Assembly: GCF_900167915.1 (NCBI RefSeq)
Contig: NZ_FUYM01000003.1
Span: 310,001 to 374,000 of the forward strand
Length of the DNA stretch: 64,000 nucleotides
Origin: Rhizorhabdus histidinilytica
GTDB taxonomy: Bacteria > Pseudomonadota > Alphaproteobacteria > Sphingomonadales > Sphingomonadaceae
Direction: 5' to 3'
Shown here: piece by piece, positions 47,831-55,783 of the stretch
Layout: every line of letters begins with the position of its first letter
Position numbering within the stretch: position 1 is the stretch's first letter
Translations under genes and position numbers: made by a program
The notes under the pieces: generated by a model
What the model saw: the letters and a program-made list of their open reading frames with translations, nothing else
Told to the model about the DNA's origin: nothing
Databases searched by the model: none

Positions 47831-49127
47831 TCAGTCGATCGACCCGGCCGTCGACGAGATCGTTCGCCGGTGCGAGCCCCTCCATCAGCATGTCGGCCCA
47901 TATCTGTGCCAGCTCGCGCCGGCGCGCCATGTGCTGCGATCGGTTGTAGGCGGCCTCGGACGAGGAAAGCCCCTTGGGGACGTGGGCGAGCATCAGGTCG
48001 ATGACCGCCCGATCGCCTTCCCGGCCATGCTCGCGTGCCCATTCGTTCATGATGGTCGAGAAGGCCGCGCGCCAGCCGTGAGGCACATGCCGGCCGCGGA
48101 AGCCGATGCGGTTGTACATGTACCCGATTGCGTTCTCGGACATGGGATCGATCGACCGGCGCGTCGACGGGAATAGCAGCTTGATCCGGCCCGACAGGCG
48201 GCGCACGGCGTGGAGGGCTTCCACCGCCTGCCGCGACAGCGGCATGACGTGCTCGAAAGCATCCTCGCCCTTCCGATCAAGCTCCAGTTTCATGCGGCTG
48301 GCAGGGACGCGCCAGAGCGCATCGGGGGCAGCGGCGCCGGGGGCATGCCAGTCGATCCCCTCAAACTCGCTCCAGAGTGCGGTGCGGACGATCCCCGGTC
48401 GGGCTGCCGTCAGCGCAAGCAGGCGCGAGGCCAGCAGCGTCAGCGGCTGGGCCGTGTCCTCCTCGCTCTTGATCAGGACGCCGCGCGCCTGGTCGAGATC
48501 GGTGAAGGCCGGCTGTTTCTTCTTCGGCGGGTTCGGCTTGAGCGCCTTGCCGACGATCGCGGCCGGGTCTGTCTCCGCCACGCCCTCCGATATGCCGAAG
48601 CAGAACACCGCCGAGCAATAGGTGCGGATGCGCTTGGCCGTCTCGATCGCGCCGCGCCGCTCGATCTTGCGCAACAGGTTGATCATCATCGGCGCCGTCA
48701 CCTCGGCGATCGGCAGCGCGCCGATCTCCGGGAAGACGTCGCGGACCAGCGCGCGCAGGACCAGCTTCCCCTGATGCTCCGACCACTTCGCGAGACTGGC
48801 CTGATGCCATGCCCGCGCCAGCTTCTCGAAGGTCGAGCCGGCGCTAGCCGCGCTGGCCGCGCGCTTCTTCGTCGCCTCGACACCCGGATCCTTGTCATCG
48901 CGCAGCAGCCGGCGCGCATCGTCACGGCGGTCGCGGGCCTCGATCAGCGACACCTCGGGATAGGGACCGAAGATCAGCCGCTTTTCCTTCCCGGCGAAGC
49001 GGTACTTGAGCCGCCAGGACTTGAAGCCCTTCTTCGTGACGAACAGGTATAGCCCGCCAGAATCAGCGAGCTTATAGTCTTTCTCGCCGGGCGCGGCCTT
49101 GCGGCATTGAGCGTCTGTCAGCGGCAC
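47802..49127 (-). CDS. int: Tyrosine integrase, DUF4102/P4 type
   Basis: 442 residues from GTG 49127. An N-terminal DUF4102 arm-binding domain (LTDAQCRKAAPGEKDYKLADS, GLYLFV) and a catalytic domain with Arg in LTAARPGIVR, the box II HGWRAAFSTIMNE with His-x2-Arg, then HVPKGLSSSEAAYNR with the nucleophilic Tyr. The frame extends to 49244, but GTG 49127 is where family homology begins. Arm-type octamers overlap its start, so integrase binding may repress its own gene. Confidence 0.92.
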   Translation of the reverse strand: MPLTDAQCRKAAPGEKDYKLADSGGLYLFVTKKGFKSWRLKYRFAGKEKRLIFGPYPEVSLIEARDRRDDARRLLRDDKDPGVEATKKRAASAASAGSTFEKLARAWHQASLAKWSEHQGKLVLRALVRDVFPEIGALPIAEVTAPMMINLLRKIERRGAIETAKRIRTYCSAVFCFGISEGVAETDPAAIVGKALKPNPPKKKQPAFTDLDQARGVLIKSEEDTAQPLTLLASRLLALTAARPGIVRTALWSEFEGIDWHAPGAAAPDALWRVPASRMKLELDRKGEDAFEHVMPLSRQAVEALHAVRRLSGRIKLLFPSTRRSIDPMSENAIGYMYNRIGFRGRHVPHGWRAAFSTIMNEWAREHGREGDRAVIDLMLAHVPKGLSSSEAAYNRSQHMARRRELAQIWADMLMEGLAPANDLVDGRVDRLINAGLRPSR

Positions 49128-49129
49128 GA

Positions 49130-49214
49130 TGCCCCCACCCTTTCTGAAATGCCCCCACGCCTGCCCCCAGATGGCGGGGATTGGGTGGAACGCGATGGAA
49201 CTCCGATGCCCCCA
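49130..49214. promoter_or_regulatory. Integrase arm-type sites, right end
   Basis: Four TGCCCCCA octamers start at 49130, 49150, 49162 and 49207, all in the same orientation as the two at the left end. The 49150/49162 pair has the same 12-base step as the left pair. They lie between the integrase start and the core. Confidence 0.7.
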
Positions 49215-49279
49215 ACAGGTGGCGCACCGGGCCCGGAAAATCAAGGGATTGGGACGCTATGGGCGTCAATGGGATGGGC

Positions 49280-49296
49280 GTCTGGTGGGTCCGCCG
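49280..49296. repeat. attR core (17 bp)
   Basis: gtctggtgggtccgccg, identical to 5582-5598, covers the CCA end and acceptor 3' strand of tRNA-Lys. Integration therefore leaves the tRNA intact. Confidence 0.92.
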
Positions 49297-49358
49297 GGAT
49301 TCGAACCCGGGACCTCTCGATTAAAAGTCGCTTGCTCTACCGACTGAGCTACGGACCC
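49283..49358 (-). tRNA. tRNA-Lys (anticodon UUU)
   Basis: On the minus strand GGGTCCG...CGGACCC acceptor stem, D-arm GCTC-AGTCGGTA-GAGC, anticodon loop CTTTTAA (UUU) and a TTCGAAT T-loop, followed by encoded CCA. Only three clear pairs form in the anticodon stem, with the two outer positions mismatched, which is unusual. The 3' end is the phage attachment site. Confidence 0.93.
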
Positions 49359-49395
49359 ACCGACCGCGCTTCCCTATTGGGCGCGGCTCTCGCGG

Positions 49396-49890
49396 TCAAC
49401 CCGCCCCGCGGAGAAGCCGGGCGCGGGCGTGACGGACCGTCCGGCGGCCCTCGCCCACCGGCCAGCCGGGCGCGATCGCCAGCAGCGGGCGGAGGACGAA
49501 ATCGCGCCGCTGCACCTCGCGATGCGGGATCGTCAGCCGCCGCCCGCGGCGCTGCGACCAGCGTCCGTCCGACCACAGCAATATGTCGAGATCGAGCACG
49601 CGGGCACCCCAGCGCCGTCCCCGCCGCCGTCCGAACGCCGCCTCCAGCCCCTTGAGCCGGGCGAGCAGCGCGGGCGGATCGAGCCGGGTCTCGACGATCA
49701 CCGCCGCATTGGCGAAGCTTCGCCCCGCCGGCCCCAAGGCCGGCGTCGCGATGATCGGGGAGCGCGCCACGACCGCGACGCCGTCCGCATCGATCGCCGC
49801 GATCGCCGCCCGCACCACGGCGGCCGGAGCGCCGTGGCGGCCATGGCGGCGGTTCGACCCGATACCGATCGCGTAACGATAGGGCTGCAT
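49396..49890 (-). CDS. folK: 2-amino-4-hydroxy-6-hydroxymethyldihydropteridine pyrophosphokinase
   Basis: 164-residue HPPK of folate synthesis. It transfers pyrophosphate from ATP to the pterin alcohol. Family motifs: YAIGIGSN at the start, the RWGARVLDLDILL block with the metal-binding Asp pair near residue 98, and IPHREVQRRDFVLRPL. Basic residues between are more numerous than usual. ATG 49890. Confidence 0.92.
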   Translation of the reverse strand: MQPYRYAIGIGSNRRHGRHGAPAAVVRAAIAAIDADGVAVVARSPIIATPALGPAGRSFANAAVIVETRLDPPALLARLKGLEAAFGRRRGRRWGARVLDLDILLWSDGRWSQRRGRRLTIPHREVQRRDFVLRPLLAIAPGWPVGEGRRTVRHARARLLRGAG

Positions 49891-49964
49891 GCGATCCGCC
49901 TATAGCGGCGGATCATGGCCTTACCAGAGCCTAGCTTGCCCGACGACCGCGACAGCCGGTCGAT

Positions 49965-50795
49965 CTACCCCCAGTTCGCGACCAGCGCCTGCATCACTTC
50001 GGTCGCCACGCGGGCGCCGACCTGATCGACGGTGGGCGGCAGCGGGCGTTCGCGCTGATAGCCGTTCGGCCCGGCGACCCAGCGCCCCGGCCCGCCCGAG
50101 GGCGGAATGCCCTGGGTGACGACGGTGGCCAGCAGCGTGCCGCTGCGGATGTCCTTGACGTCGACGCGGAAGGTGTAGCCGCTCGGCGCGCCGTCGTCGG
50201 GGGTCTGCAACACCTCGACCAGCAGATCGGCCTTGCCGACCAGCGCCGACATCTCGACCGACTGGGCATCGCTGCGATCGACGCCCTTGCCGAGCGCGGT
50301 CGAGCGCATGATCAACGTGCGGTCGATCAGCCGGGCGCCGCCGGCCAGCATGGTGCGATTGAAGCCCTGGGCGGCCTTCCAGTCCGCGCGCTCGGCGAGA
50401 CCGGTCATGCGCGCGCCGTCGGCGGCGGTGGCGGTGCGGCCCGAGCGCAGCTCAGCCTCGACAGCGCGGCCGGCAACCGCCGTCGAGCCGTCCTCATAAT
50501 AGGTCTTGTCGACCGCCCGGCCGTCGGTCAGCGTGAAGCGCGACCATTCCTCATAGCTGGTCGACAGCGAGTCCGTGAGCTGCCGGTTCCAGAAGATCAC
50601 CATGCGCGGGCTCTTCTTGCGCGCATAGGCCGACCGGAAGGCGCTGGTGGTCGCGGCGTTGTTCTGCGCCGCCATGTTGGCGCGCGGCGGCGCGGCCAGC
50701 ACCTCGGGCATGTTGTCGCGATATTGCTGCGCGGCGGCGGCGGTCGCCAGCAGCACCGCGACGGCCGCCCCCGCGGCCCCGGTCCTGATCCCCAT
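49965..50795 (-). CDS. Exported protein, last gene of the lpoB-like operon
   Basis: 276 residues from ATG 50795 (TGATG with the upstream stop). A signal peptide (GIRTGAAGAAVAVLLATAAAAQQ) and a mature part with DRTLIMRS, ADLLVEVLQTP, YTFRVDVKDIRSGTLLATVV and VGARVATEVMQALVANW. The strand pattern resembles the LpoB/CsgG-like fold used by outer-membrane accessory proteins, but the family is not certain. Confidence 0.7.
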   Translation of the reverse strand: MGIRTGAAGAAVAVLLATAAAAQQYRDNMPEVLAAPPRANMAAQNNAATTSAFRSAYARKKSPRMVIFWNRQLTDSLSTSYEEWSRFTLTDGRAVDKTYYEDGSTAVAGRAVEAELRSGRTATAADGARMTGLAERADWKAAQGFNRTMLAGGARLIDRTLIMRSTALGKGVDRSDAQSVEMSALVGKADLLVEVLQTPDDGAPSGYTFRVDVKDIRSGTLLATVVTQGIPPSGGPGRWVAGPNGYQRERPLPPTVDQVGARVATEVMQALVANWG

Positions 50796-51100
50796 CACAT
50801 GTCCCCCCACGAAGAATAGCCCCTATCGCCGAAATCGTCGTCGAAACCGGCGTCGGCATAGTCCGCATCATCCCCGTCCACCCATCCGACGACGGGAATG
50901 CGGCGATCGGACGACCAGCCCTCGATCACCGGCGGCGTGTCGCGCCACAGGGCCGGCATCGCACCATAGACGGCCGGCGACGGCGCCGCGATCAGCGCCG
51001 GCTGCACCGGACGGATCGGACGCGGCGGCGGCACTTCCTGCCCGGCCTGCGCCTGGCTCGCGGCACAGGCGATGACCAGCAGCAGCGCGGAGCGGATCAT
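50795..51100 (-). CDS. Small exported acidic protein
   Basis: 101 residues from ATG 51100 (ATGA overlap). A signal peptide (SALLLVIACAASQAQA) is followed by Pro-rich and then Asp-rich segments (GDDADYADAGFDDDFG). No family recognised. Belongs to the same operon. Confidence 0.68.
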   Translation of the reverse strand: MIRSALLLVIACAASQAQAGQEVPPPRPIRPVQPALIAAPSPAVYGAMPALWRDTPPVIEGWSSDRRIPVVGWVDGDDADYADAGFDDDFGDRGYSSWGDM

Positions 51101-51573
51101 GGCTGCGAGGTCCGCACCTCGACGAGGTAATATTTGACCTCGTCGCGGCCGATCGAAAGTCCGCGATAGACGCCGGTCGCCTTGGGTGCGAGGATGACCT
51201 TCTTCCAATAGGTCGAATCCTCGGTCGGCACCTGGTTCTCGTCCATGAAGGAGGAGCGCGCGTCGAGCTCGACCGTCTTCTTGGTGCAATTGACGAAGCG
51301 CGTGATCACCTCGACCGAATTGGTCTCGGTCCGCCGCGCGAACATCCCTTCGACCACGACGCGATTGGCCAGTTTCTTGTCGGTCATCTGAACGGCGTTG
51401 AGGTCGATCGGCGTCATCGCCGACGGCACGTTGGCGACCAGCGCGGGCCCGCCCGCCGAGAGCGACCGCTTGGCATCGCCGATGTCGCACTTGACCGGTC
51501 GGTTCTCGCGCGCCTGCGCCGGGACGGCGAGCAGGGCGCCGGCGGCGATCGCGCCGAGCAGATACATTCTCAT
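51097..51573 (-). CDS. YcfL-like exported protein (DUF1425)
   Basis: 158 residues from ATG 51573 (GGGAGA upstream). A signal peptide (YLLGAIAAGALLAVPAQA) precedes a beta domain with VEVITRFVNCTKKTVEL and FMDENQVPTEDSTYWKK, as in the DUF1425/YcfL family, whose E. coli gene sits beside lpoB. Probably periplasmic. Confidence 0.68.
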   Translation of the reverse strand: MRMYLLGAIAAGALLAVPAQARENRPVKCDIGDAKRSLSAGGPALVANVPSAMTPIDLNAVQMTDKKLANRVVVEGMFARRTETNSVEVITRFVNCTKKTVELDARSSFMDENQVPTEDSTYWKKVILAPKATGVYRGLSIGRDEVKYYLVEVRTSQP

Positions 51574-51594
51574 CGATCGTCTCCCATCAAGCAA

Positions 51595-53055
51595 CTAGCG
51601 CAGCTTCGCGCGAAAGGCCTCGTCCTTGGCCCACACGTCCTTGTCGCGCTTGCGCGCCAACGCGATCTTGGCGTTGTTGCCCGGCGCCTCGGGCGGCAGG
51701 GCCGACACGCTGCGCGAACGCGCCCAGACGATGCCGCACTTGCCGGCGCTGGCCGACATCGGCTTGGTCCCGGCCAGGTCGAGCGCATTGTCGTCCTGCC
51801 GATAGGTCATGCTGACAGACGGCATGCTCCAATCGCCCCCGCTCAGCGCAGCCTTGGGCGGCGCCTTCTTGCCCTTCGCGGCGGCCGACGCGGCGCCCCA
51901 GCGCGTGGTACCGACCATGATGGTCGACGGCAGGCCGTCCCACATCCGGGTGTCCGCGGTGGGGCGGACCGACTTGGAGAACATGCTCAGCGCCGCGCCG
52001 ATCCCCTGCGCGTAGAGGGCGTTGCCGCCCATCTGCTGGGCGAAGGTGCTGCCGACGGTGGTGGCGAGCGCGCTGGTCGTCTCCAGGCCGGACTTGAACT
52101 GGGCCTTGCCGTCGAGGATGCCGTCGATCGCCCGGCCGCCGCGGGTCGACGCCTGGGTGTAGATGTCGGCGGCCGGCGTCAGCGGCCAGGCGCGGGTCGT
52201 CTTGCCGCTGCCCAGCGTCACGATGGCGCCGTTTTCGGGCATGGCGGCGCCGGGGCGGAAGACCAGCTTCTCCTGATATTGCCCGTCGGTCGCCTTGACC
52301 GGGCCGATGCCGAGTTCGGTCAGCACCAGGACATTGTCGTTGGGACCCGGCACCTTGAGCTTGGGATCGATCTTCGCGGCCTGCTCGAACGCGTCGGCGG
52401 CCTGGCTTCCGTCGCCCGCGCATTGCGAGGCCCAGCCCTGCAGAAAGGTCAGCAGCGCGAAATCCGACTGGAAGCTCTCGTCGCCCGCGACCGTATCCTG
52501 ATATTCGGCCGCCTTGAACGAGGCGCGGGCATTGTCGTAGTCGCCCTTCCGCAGATAGAGCAGCCCGCGATAATAATAGGCCATCGCCCGTTCATAGGGC
52601 TCGCCCTTGAAGTCCTTGTTGACCTCCAGCCGCGTCGCCGAGGTCGCCTTCTCGGCCTGCTTGTCCTTGTTGTAGAAGGCCTCGATCCGGTCGAGCGCGC
52701 CGTCGAACGCCTTCTCCGCATCGGCATAATAGCCAAGCTCCATCGACAGCAGGCCGAGCCGCTCATAGTTGAGCACGGCGTTATGCTCGCCATCATAATA
52801 GAGGGTACGATAATAGCCGCGCAGCTCCTCCTGCCGGGTCTGGGCGAAGGCCTCGACCTCGTCGGGATAGGGGCCGGGGCCATATTGCGCCTTCCAGGCG
52901 GCGACCTGCTTGGCGCGCGCCTTGGCGGCGGCCTTGGCGGCCTTGGCGGCAGCCGGATCGACGGGAGCGGCGGCATCCTGCGCCACGACGGCGGAGGCGA
53001 GCGACAGCAGCGAGAAAGCGGCGATTCCGGTCGCCAGCCGATGGATGGTCTTCAT
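51595..53055 (-). CDS. Exported TPR protein (COG3014-like)
   Basis: 486 residues. A signal peptide (AFSLLSLASAVVA) is followed by Ala/Lys-rich helix and TPR-like repeats (EHNAVLNYERLGLLSMELGYY, YYYRGLLYLRKGDYDNARASF, FALLTFLQGWASQCAGD). The C-terminal half is a beta domain with TVGSTFAQQM. COG3014-type proteins are encoded with LpoB- and YcfL-like proteins in many Gram-negatives; their role is unclear. Confidence 0.72.
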   Translation of the reverse strand: MKTIHRLATGIAAFSLLSLASAVVAQDAAAPVDPAAAKAAKAAAKARAKQVAAWKAQYGPGPYPDEVEAFAQTRQEELRGYYRTLYYDGEHNAVLNYERLGLLSMELGYYADAEKAFDGALDRIEAFYNKDKQAEKATSATRLEVNKDFKGEPYERAMAYYYRGLLYLRKGDYDNARASFKAAEYQDTVAGDESFQSDFALLTFLQGWASQCAGDGSQAADAFEQAAKIDPKLKVPGPNDNVLVLTELGIGPVKATDGQYQEKLVFRPGAAMPENGAIVTLGSGKTTRAWPLTPAADIYTQASTRGGRAIDGILDGKAQFKSGLETTSALATTVGSTFAQQMGGNALYAQGIGAALSMFSKSVRPTADTRMWDGLPSTIMVGTTRWGAASAAAKGKKAPPKAALSGGDWSMPSVSMTYRQDDNALDLAGTKPMSASAGKCGIVWARSRSVSALPPEAPGNNAKIALARKRDKDVWAKDEAFRAKLR

Positions 53056-53066
53056 CGGGCCCTCCC

Positions 53067-53705
53067 TCAGCGATAGACGACGTCGTCGGCGCCGGCACGG
53101 CGGATCTTGTAGGTGCCGTTCCAGACGAGCGTGCCATATTCGAGGTCGAGCATCTCGAGCGAGATGACGGTCAGCCGCTCCTGCATGCCGGTGTCGTTGT
53201 TGCGGCTGTCGAGCGAGGTGATCTTGCCGACCAGCTTGTAGTCCGCACCCGCCGTGGCGCGGGTCAGCCCGGTGGTGCCGCTGTCGACGACGCCGTCGCG
53301 CTTCAGCGCGCGTTCCTGCTCGACCGCGGCGATGAACTCCCGGCTGACGAAACGCATCTTGCCGCGGGCGGCGCCCATCAGCTTGCCGCGCAGTTCGTCG
53401 GTGATGATGTCCTTGTCGATCCGCTGCGAGCTCTGGTTGCGCAGGTCGGAGCTGTCGAGGATGATCCGCGGCGGAGTCGCCCGGTTGGAAATCTCGGGAT
53501 TGGCCATCAGGTCGCGGACCATCTGGTCCGCCATGCGGCCGAGGTCCTGGCCCTCGATGCCGACGCCCGAGACCACGCCGCGCTGGTCGGGATCGAGATC
53601 GACCGCCTGGTGCGAACGATCCTTCTTGGCGATCGCAGGACCGGCGACCATCGCCAGGCCGACGCCAAGGATTGCGGCTTTCGCCACAGGACGCAGTTTC
53701 AGCAT
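53067..53705 (-). CDS. LpoB-like penicillin-binding-protein activator
   Basis: 212 residues from ATG 53705. A signal peptide (ILGVGLAMVAGPAIA) without a lipobox Cys, then the LpoB domain: RMADQMVRDLMANPEIS, PPRIILDSSDLRNQSSQRIDKDI, MRFVSREF, YKLVGKITSLD and YGTLVWNGTYKI. In E. coli LpoB is an outer-membrane lipoprotein that activates PBP1b; here no lipid anchor is visible, so it would be soluble in the periplasm. It is the first gene of a five-gene operon. Confidence 0.82.
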   Translation of the reverse strand: MLKLRPVAKAAILGVGLAMVAGPAIAKKDRSHQAVDLDPDQRGVVSGVGIEGQDLGRMADQMVRDLMANPEISNRATPPRIILDSSDLRNQSSQRIDKDIITDELRGKLMGAARGKMRFVSREFIAAVEQERALKRDGVVDSGTTGLTRATAGADYKLVGKITSLDSRNNDTGMQERLTVISLEMLDLEYGTLVWNGTYKIRRAGADDVVYR

Positions 53706-53839
53706 TGTTCCCCCGTTCGATCCGGATGCCGCAACGCCCCCGTCGCGACAGCCCCTCTTCCAGCCGGCGACGCTAGACCGGCTGCCCATGGCGTCAAGCC
53801 TTTCGTTACGGGGATCGGGCTGAATTTATATGACGCGGA

Positions 53840-54079
53840 TCACATGTCGCCCGGATAATCGAACCGAAAGAGGGGGATCGCCGGCCCGCAGAGCCGCGCG
53901 GCGAGGATCGGAAGCCCCATCCAGCGGAGCGACCACCACTTATCGCGGCAGGAACGCCGCAGCAGCCCCCTCACCCACCAGATGTTGTGGTTCCATGCTG
54001 GCAGGCAAGCTCGCTGCGCGCCCGAATCGCTGCACAAATCACCAGAAAATATCGGTAATTCAGCGTCAAAAGGGTGCAA
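53840..54079 (-). CDS. Possible small membrane-associated protein
   Basis: The frame ends ...RWMGLPILAARLCGPAIPLFRF before a DYPGDM tail and stop at 53840, with GC3-rich codons, Trp-rich basic region (WWVRGLLRRSCRDKWWSLRW). The start is unclear (TTG 54079 or an internal GTG near 53965). The rest of the 415-base gap 53706-54120 shows nothing else. Confidence 0.35.
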   Translation of the reverse strand: MHPFDAELPIFSGDLCSDSGAQRACLPAWNHNIWWVRGLLRRSCRDKWWSLRWMGLPILAARLCGPAIPLFRFDYPGDM

Positions 54080-54120
54080 AAGGACTTGATCGCGCGACTC
54101 ATCGGTGATTCTGTCCCTGG

Positions 54121-54429
54121 ATGAATCGCGTCCCTCTTTTCCAGATTGCCCGCAGCGCTGCGCTGCCCGCGGTCGCGATTCTGATCATCGGCTATTTCGC
54201 CAGCGCGGCGCTGATCGGTCCCAACGGTCTGCTCGCGCTCGGCGGCTACCGCACCCAGCTCCAGGCCAAGTCGGACGAACTGCGCCGCACCGAAGCCGTG
54301 CGCGACCGGCTGCGCCACCACGCCAAGCTGCTCGACCCCAGCCGCGTCGACCCCGATTTCGGCGAGGAGCTGGTGCGCCGCTCGACGGGCCAGGTGCGGC
54401 CGGACGAGATCATCATCCCGCGGAACTGA
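54121..54429 (+). CDS. ftsB: FtsB/DivIC-like septum formation initiator
   Basis: 102 residues with one N-terminal transmembrane helix (AVAILIIGYFASAALIG) and a periplasmic coiled coil (YRTQLQAKSDELRRTEAVRDR), then DPDFGEELVRRSTGQVRPDEIII. The architecture and the end motif match alphaproteobacterial FtsB, part of the FtsQLB divisome complex. It precedes pdhA as in other alphaproteobacteria. Confidence 0.88.
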   Translation: MNRVPLFQIARSAALPAVAILIIGYFASAALIGPNGLLALGGYRTQLQAKSDELRRTEAVRDRLRHHAKLLDPSRVDPDFGEELVRRSTGQVRPDEIIIPRN

Positions 54430-54476
54430 GCCACGCGCCATCGCCGGCGCGGCCAGAAGCTCCTTTCCGACAAGAT

Positions 54477-54494
54477 GTATCTCCATGGAGATAC
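54477..54494. promoter_or_regulatory. 18-bp perfect palindrome upstream of pdhA
   Basis: GTATCTCCATGGAGATAC, a perfect inverted repeat without spacer, 162 bases before the pdhA start. Likely a dimeric regulator site for the pdh operon; there is no clear -35/-10 pair next to it. Confidence 0.5.
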
Positions 54495-54655
54495 CGCCCA
54501 TGGATCGGCAGTCATGGATCGTCGGCGGTGCCCGCCGGTCCCCGCTCCCATAAGGAAGCTTTATTGCCGCCTGCCGCCAAGTCCGTTGAAATCGGCGCGC
54601 CCGACGGCCTATATGCGACCCAGTCACCCCCTCCCCGGGACAAGGAGCAATCCGC

Positions 54656-55783
54656 TTGGCGAAACCAGCACAGCCACGCGCAGCGGCCAAAAAGGCCGCG
54701 CCGCGCAAACCCGCATCTCCACGAGCGCAAGCCGCCACGCCGAAGCCGGCCGCTGCCGCCACAACCGCGCCGCCGATATCCAACCGCGAGCGCCCCGCCG
54801 AGCCGCAGCGGTACGAGGCGAGCAAGGAGGAGATGCTGGAGTTCTACCGGCAGATGCTGCTGATCCGCCGTTTCGAGGAGAAGGCGGGCCAGCTCTACGG
54901 CCTCGGCCTGATCGGCGGCTTCTGCCATCTCTATATCGGCCAGGAGGCCGTCGCGGTCGGCCTGCAGTCGGCGCTCGAGGTCGGCAAGGATTCGGTGATC
55001 ACCGGCTATCGCGACCATGGCCATATGCTGGCCTATGGCATCGACCCGAAGCTGATCATGGCCGAGCTCACCGGTCGCGCCGCCGGCATCAGCCGCGGCA
55101 AGGGCGGATCGATGCACATGTTCTCGGTCGACCATCGCTTCTATGGCGGCCACGGCATCGTCGGCGCGCAGGTCAGCCTCGGCGCCGGGCTCGCCTTCAA
55201 GCATAAATATTCGGGCGACGGCGGCGTCGCCATGGCCTATTTCGGCGACGGCGCCGCCAATCAGGGCCAGGTCTACGAGAGCTTCAACATGGCCGAGCTG
55301 TGGAAGCTCCCGATCATCTTCGTGATCGAGAACAACCAGTACGCCATGGGCACCAGCGTCAACCGCGCCTCGGCCGAGGACCAGCTCTATCGCCGCGGCG
55401 AGAGCTTCCGCATCCCCGGTATCCAGGTCGACGGCATGGACGTGCTGGCGGTGCGCGGCGCCGCCGAGGAGGCGGTCGCCTGGGTCCGTGCCGGCAAGGG
55501 GCCGATCCTGCTCGAACTGAAGACCTATCGCTATCGCGGCCACTCGATGTCCGATCCGGCCAAGTACCGCTCGCGTGACGAGGTCCAGTCGGTGCGCGAC
55601 AAGTCCGACCCGATCGACCACCTCAAGAAGGAGCTGGAGGCGGCGGGCGTCAGCGAGGACGATCTGCGCAAGCTGGAGAAGGACATCCGCGCGATCGTCA
55701 CCGAGGCGGCCGACTTCGCCGAACAGTCGCCCGAACCCGAGCCCGAAGAGCTCTATACCGACGTGCTGGTGGGACAATATTGA
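54656..55783 (+). CDS. pdhA: Pyruvate dehydrogenase E1 alpha subunit
   Basis: 375 residues from TTG 54656 (AAGGAG upstream). After an Ala/Pro/Lys-rich linker of about 45 residues the TPP-dependent E1 domain begins: [33 protein letters not shown], the TPP motif GDGAANQG ... NMAELW ... FVIENN, and the phosphoryl-loop region [15 protein letters not shown]. It decarboxylates pyruvate with pdhB and hands the acyl unit to lipoyl groups. Shares one base with pdhB. Confidence 0.93.
   Translation: MAKPAQPRAAAKKAAPRKPASPRAQAATPKPAAAATTAPPISNRERPAEPQRYEASKEEMLEFYRQMLLIRRFEEKAGQLYGLGLIGGFCHLYIGQEAVAVGLQSALEVGKDSVITGYRDHGHMLAYGIDPKLIMAELTGRAAGISRGKGGSMHMFSVDHRFYGGHGIVGAQVSLGAGLAFKHKYSGDGGVAMAYFGDGAANQGQVYESFNMAELWKLPIIFVIENNQYAMGTSVNRASAEDQLYRRGESFRIPGIQVDGMDVLAVRGAAEEAVAWVRAGKGPILLELKTYRYRGHSMSDPAKYRSRDEVQSVRDKSDPIDHLKKELEAAGVSEDDLRKLEKDIRAIVTEAADFAEQSPEPEPEELYTDVLVGQY

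Larger units (their letters stand above)
5582..49296. mobile_element. Complete siphophage-type prophage inserted at tRNA-Lys
   Basis: The element is bounded by a 17-bp direct repeat (5582-5598 and 49280-49296), the right copy lying in the 3' end of a tRNA-Lys gene next to a tyrosine integrase. It contains CI and Cro regulators, replication genes, HNH, both terminase subunits, portal, protease, capsid, connector, tail, lysis and fibre genes, all in frame. The gene order is lambda/HK97-like with a long-tailed (siphovirus) tail cluster. No broken essential gene was seen, so it may be inducible. Confidence 0.93.

Noticed and set aside
5582-49296. Gene transfer agent cluster
   Set aside because: Integrase, att sites, CI/Cro switch and replication genes identify a true prophage.
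49129-49347. Plus-strand ORF ending GPPGFEPGTSRLK
   Set aside because: It reads antisense through tRNA-Lys; this peptide is a well-known annotation artefact.
54512-55777. 421-residue minus-strand ORF opposite pdhA
   Set aside because: Shadow of pdhA, which has complete E1-alpha motifs.
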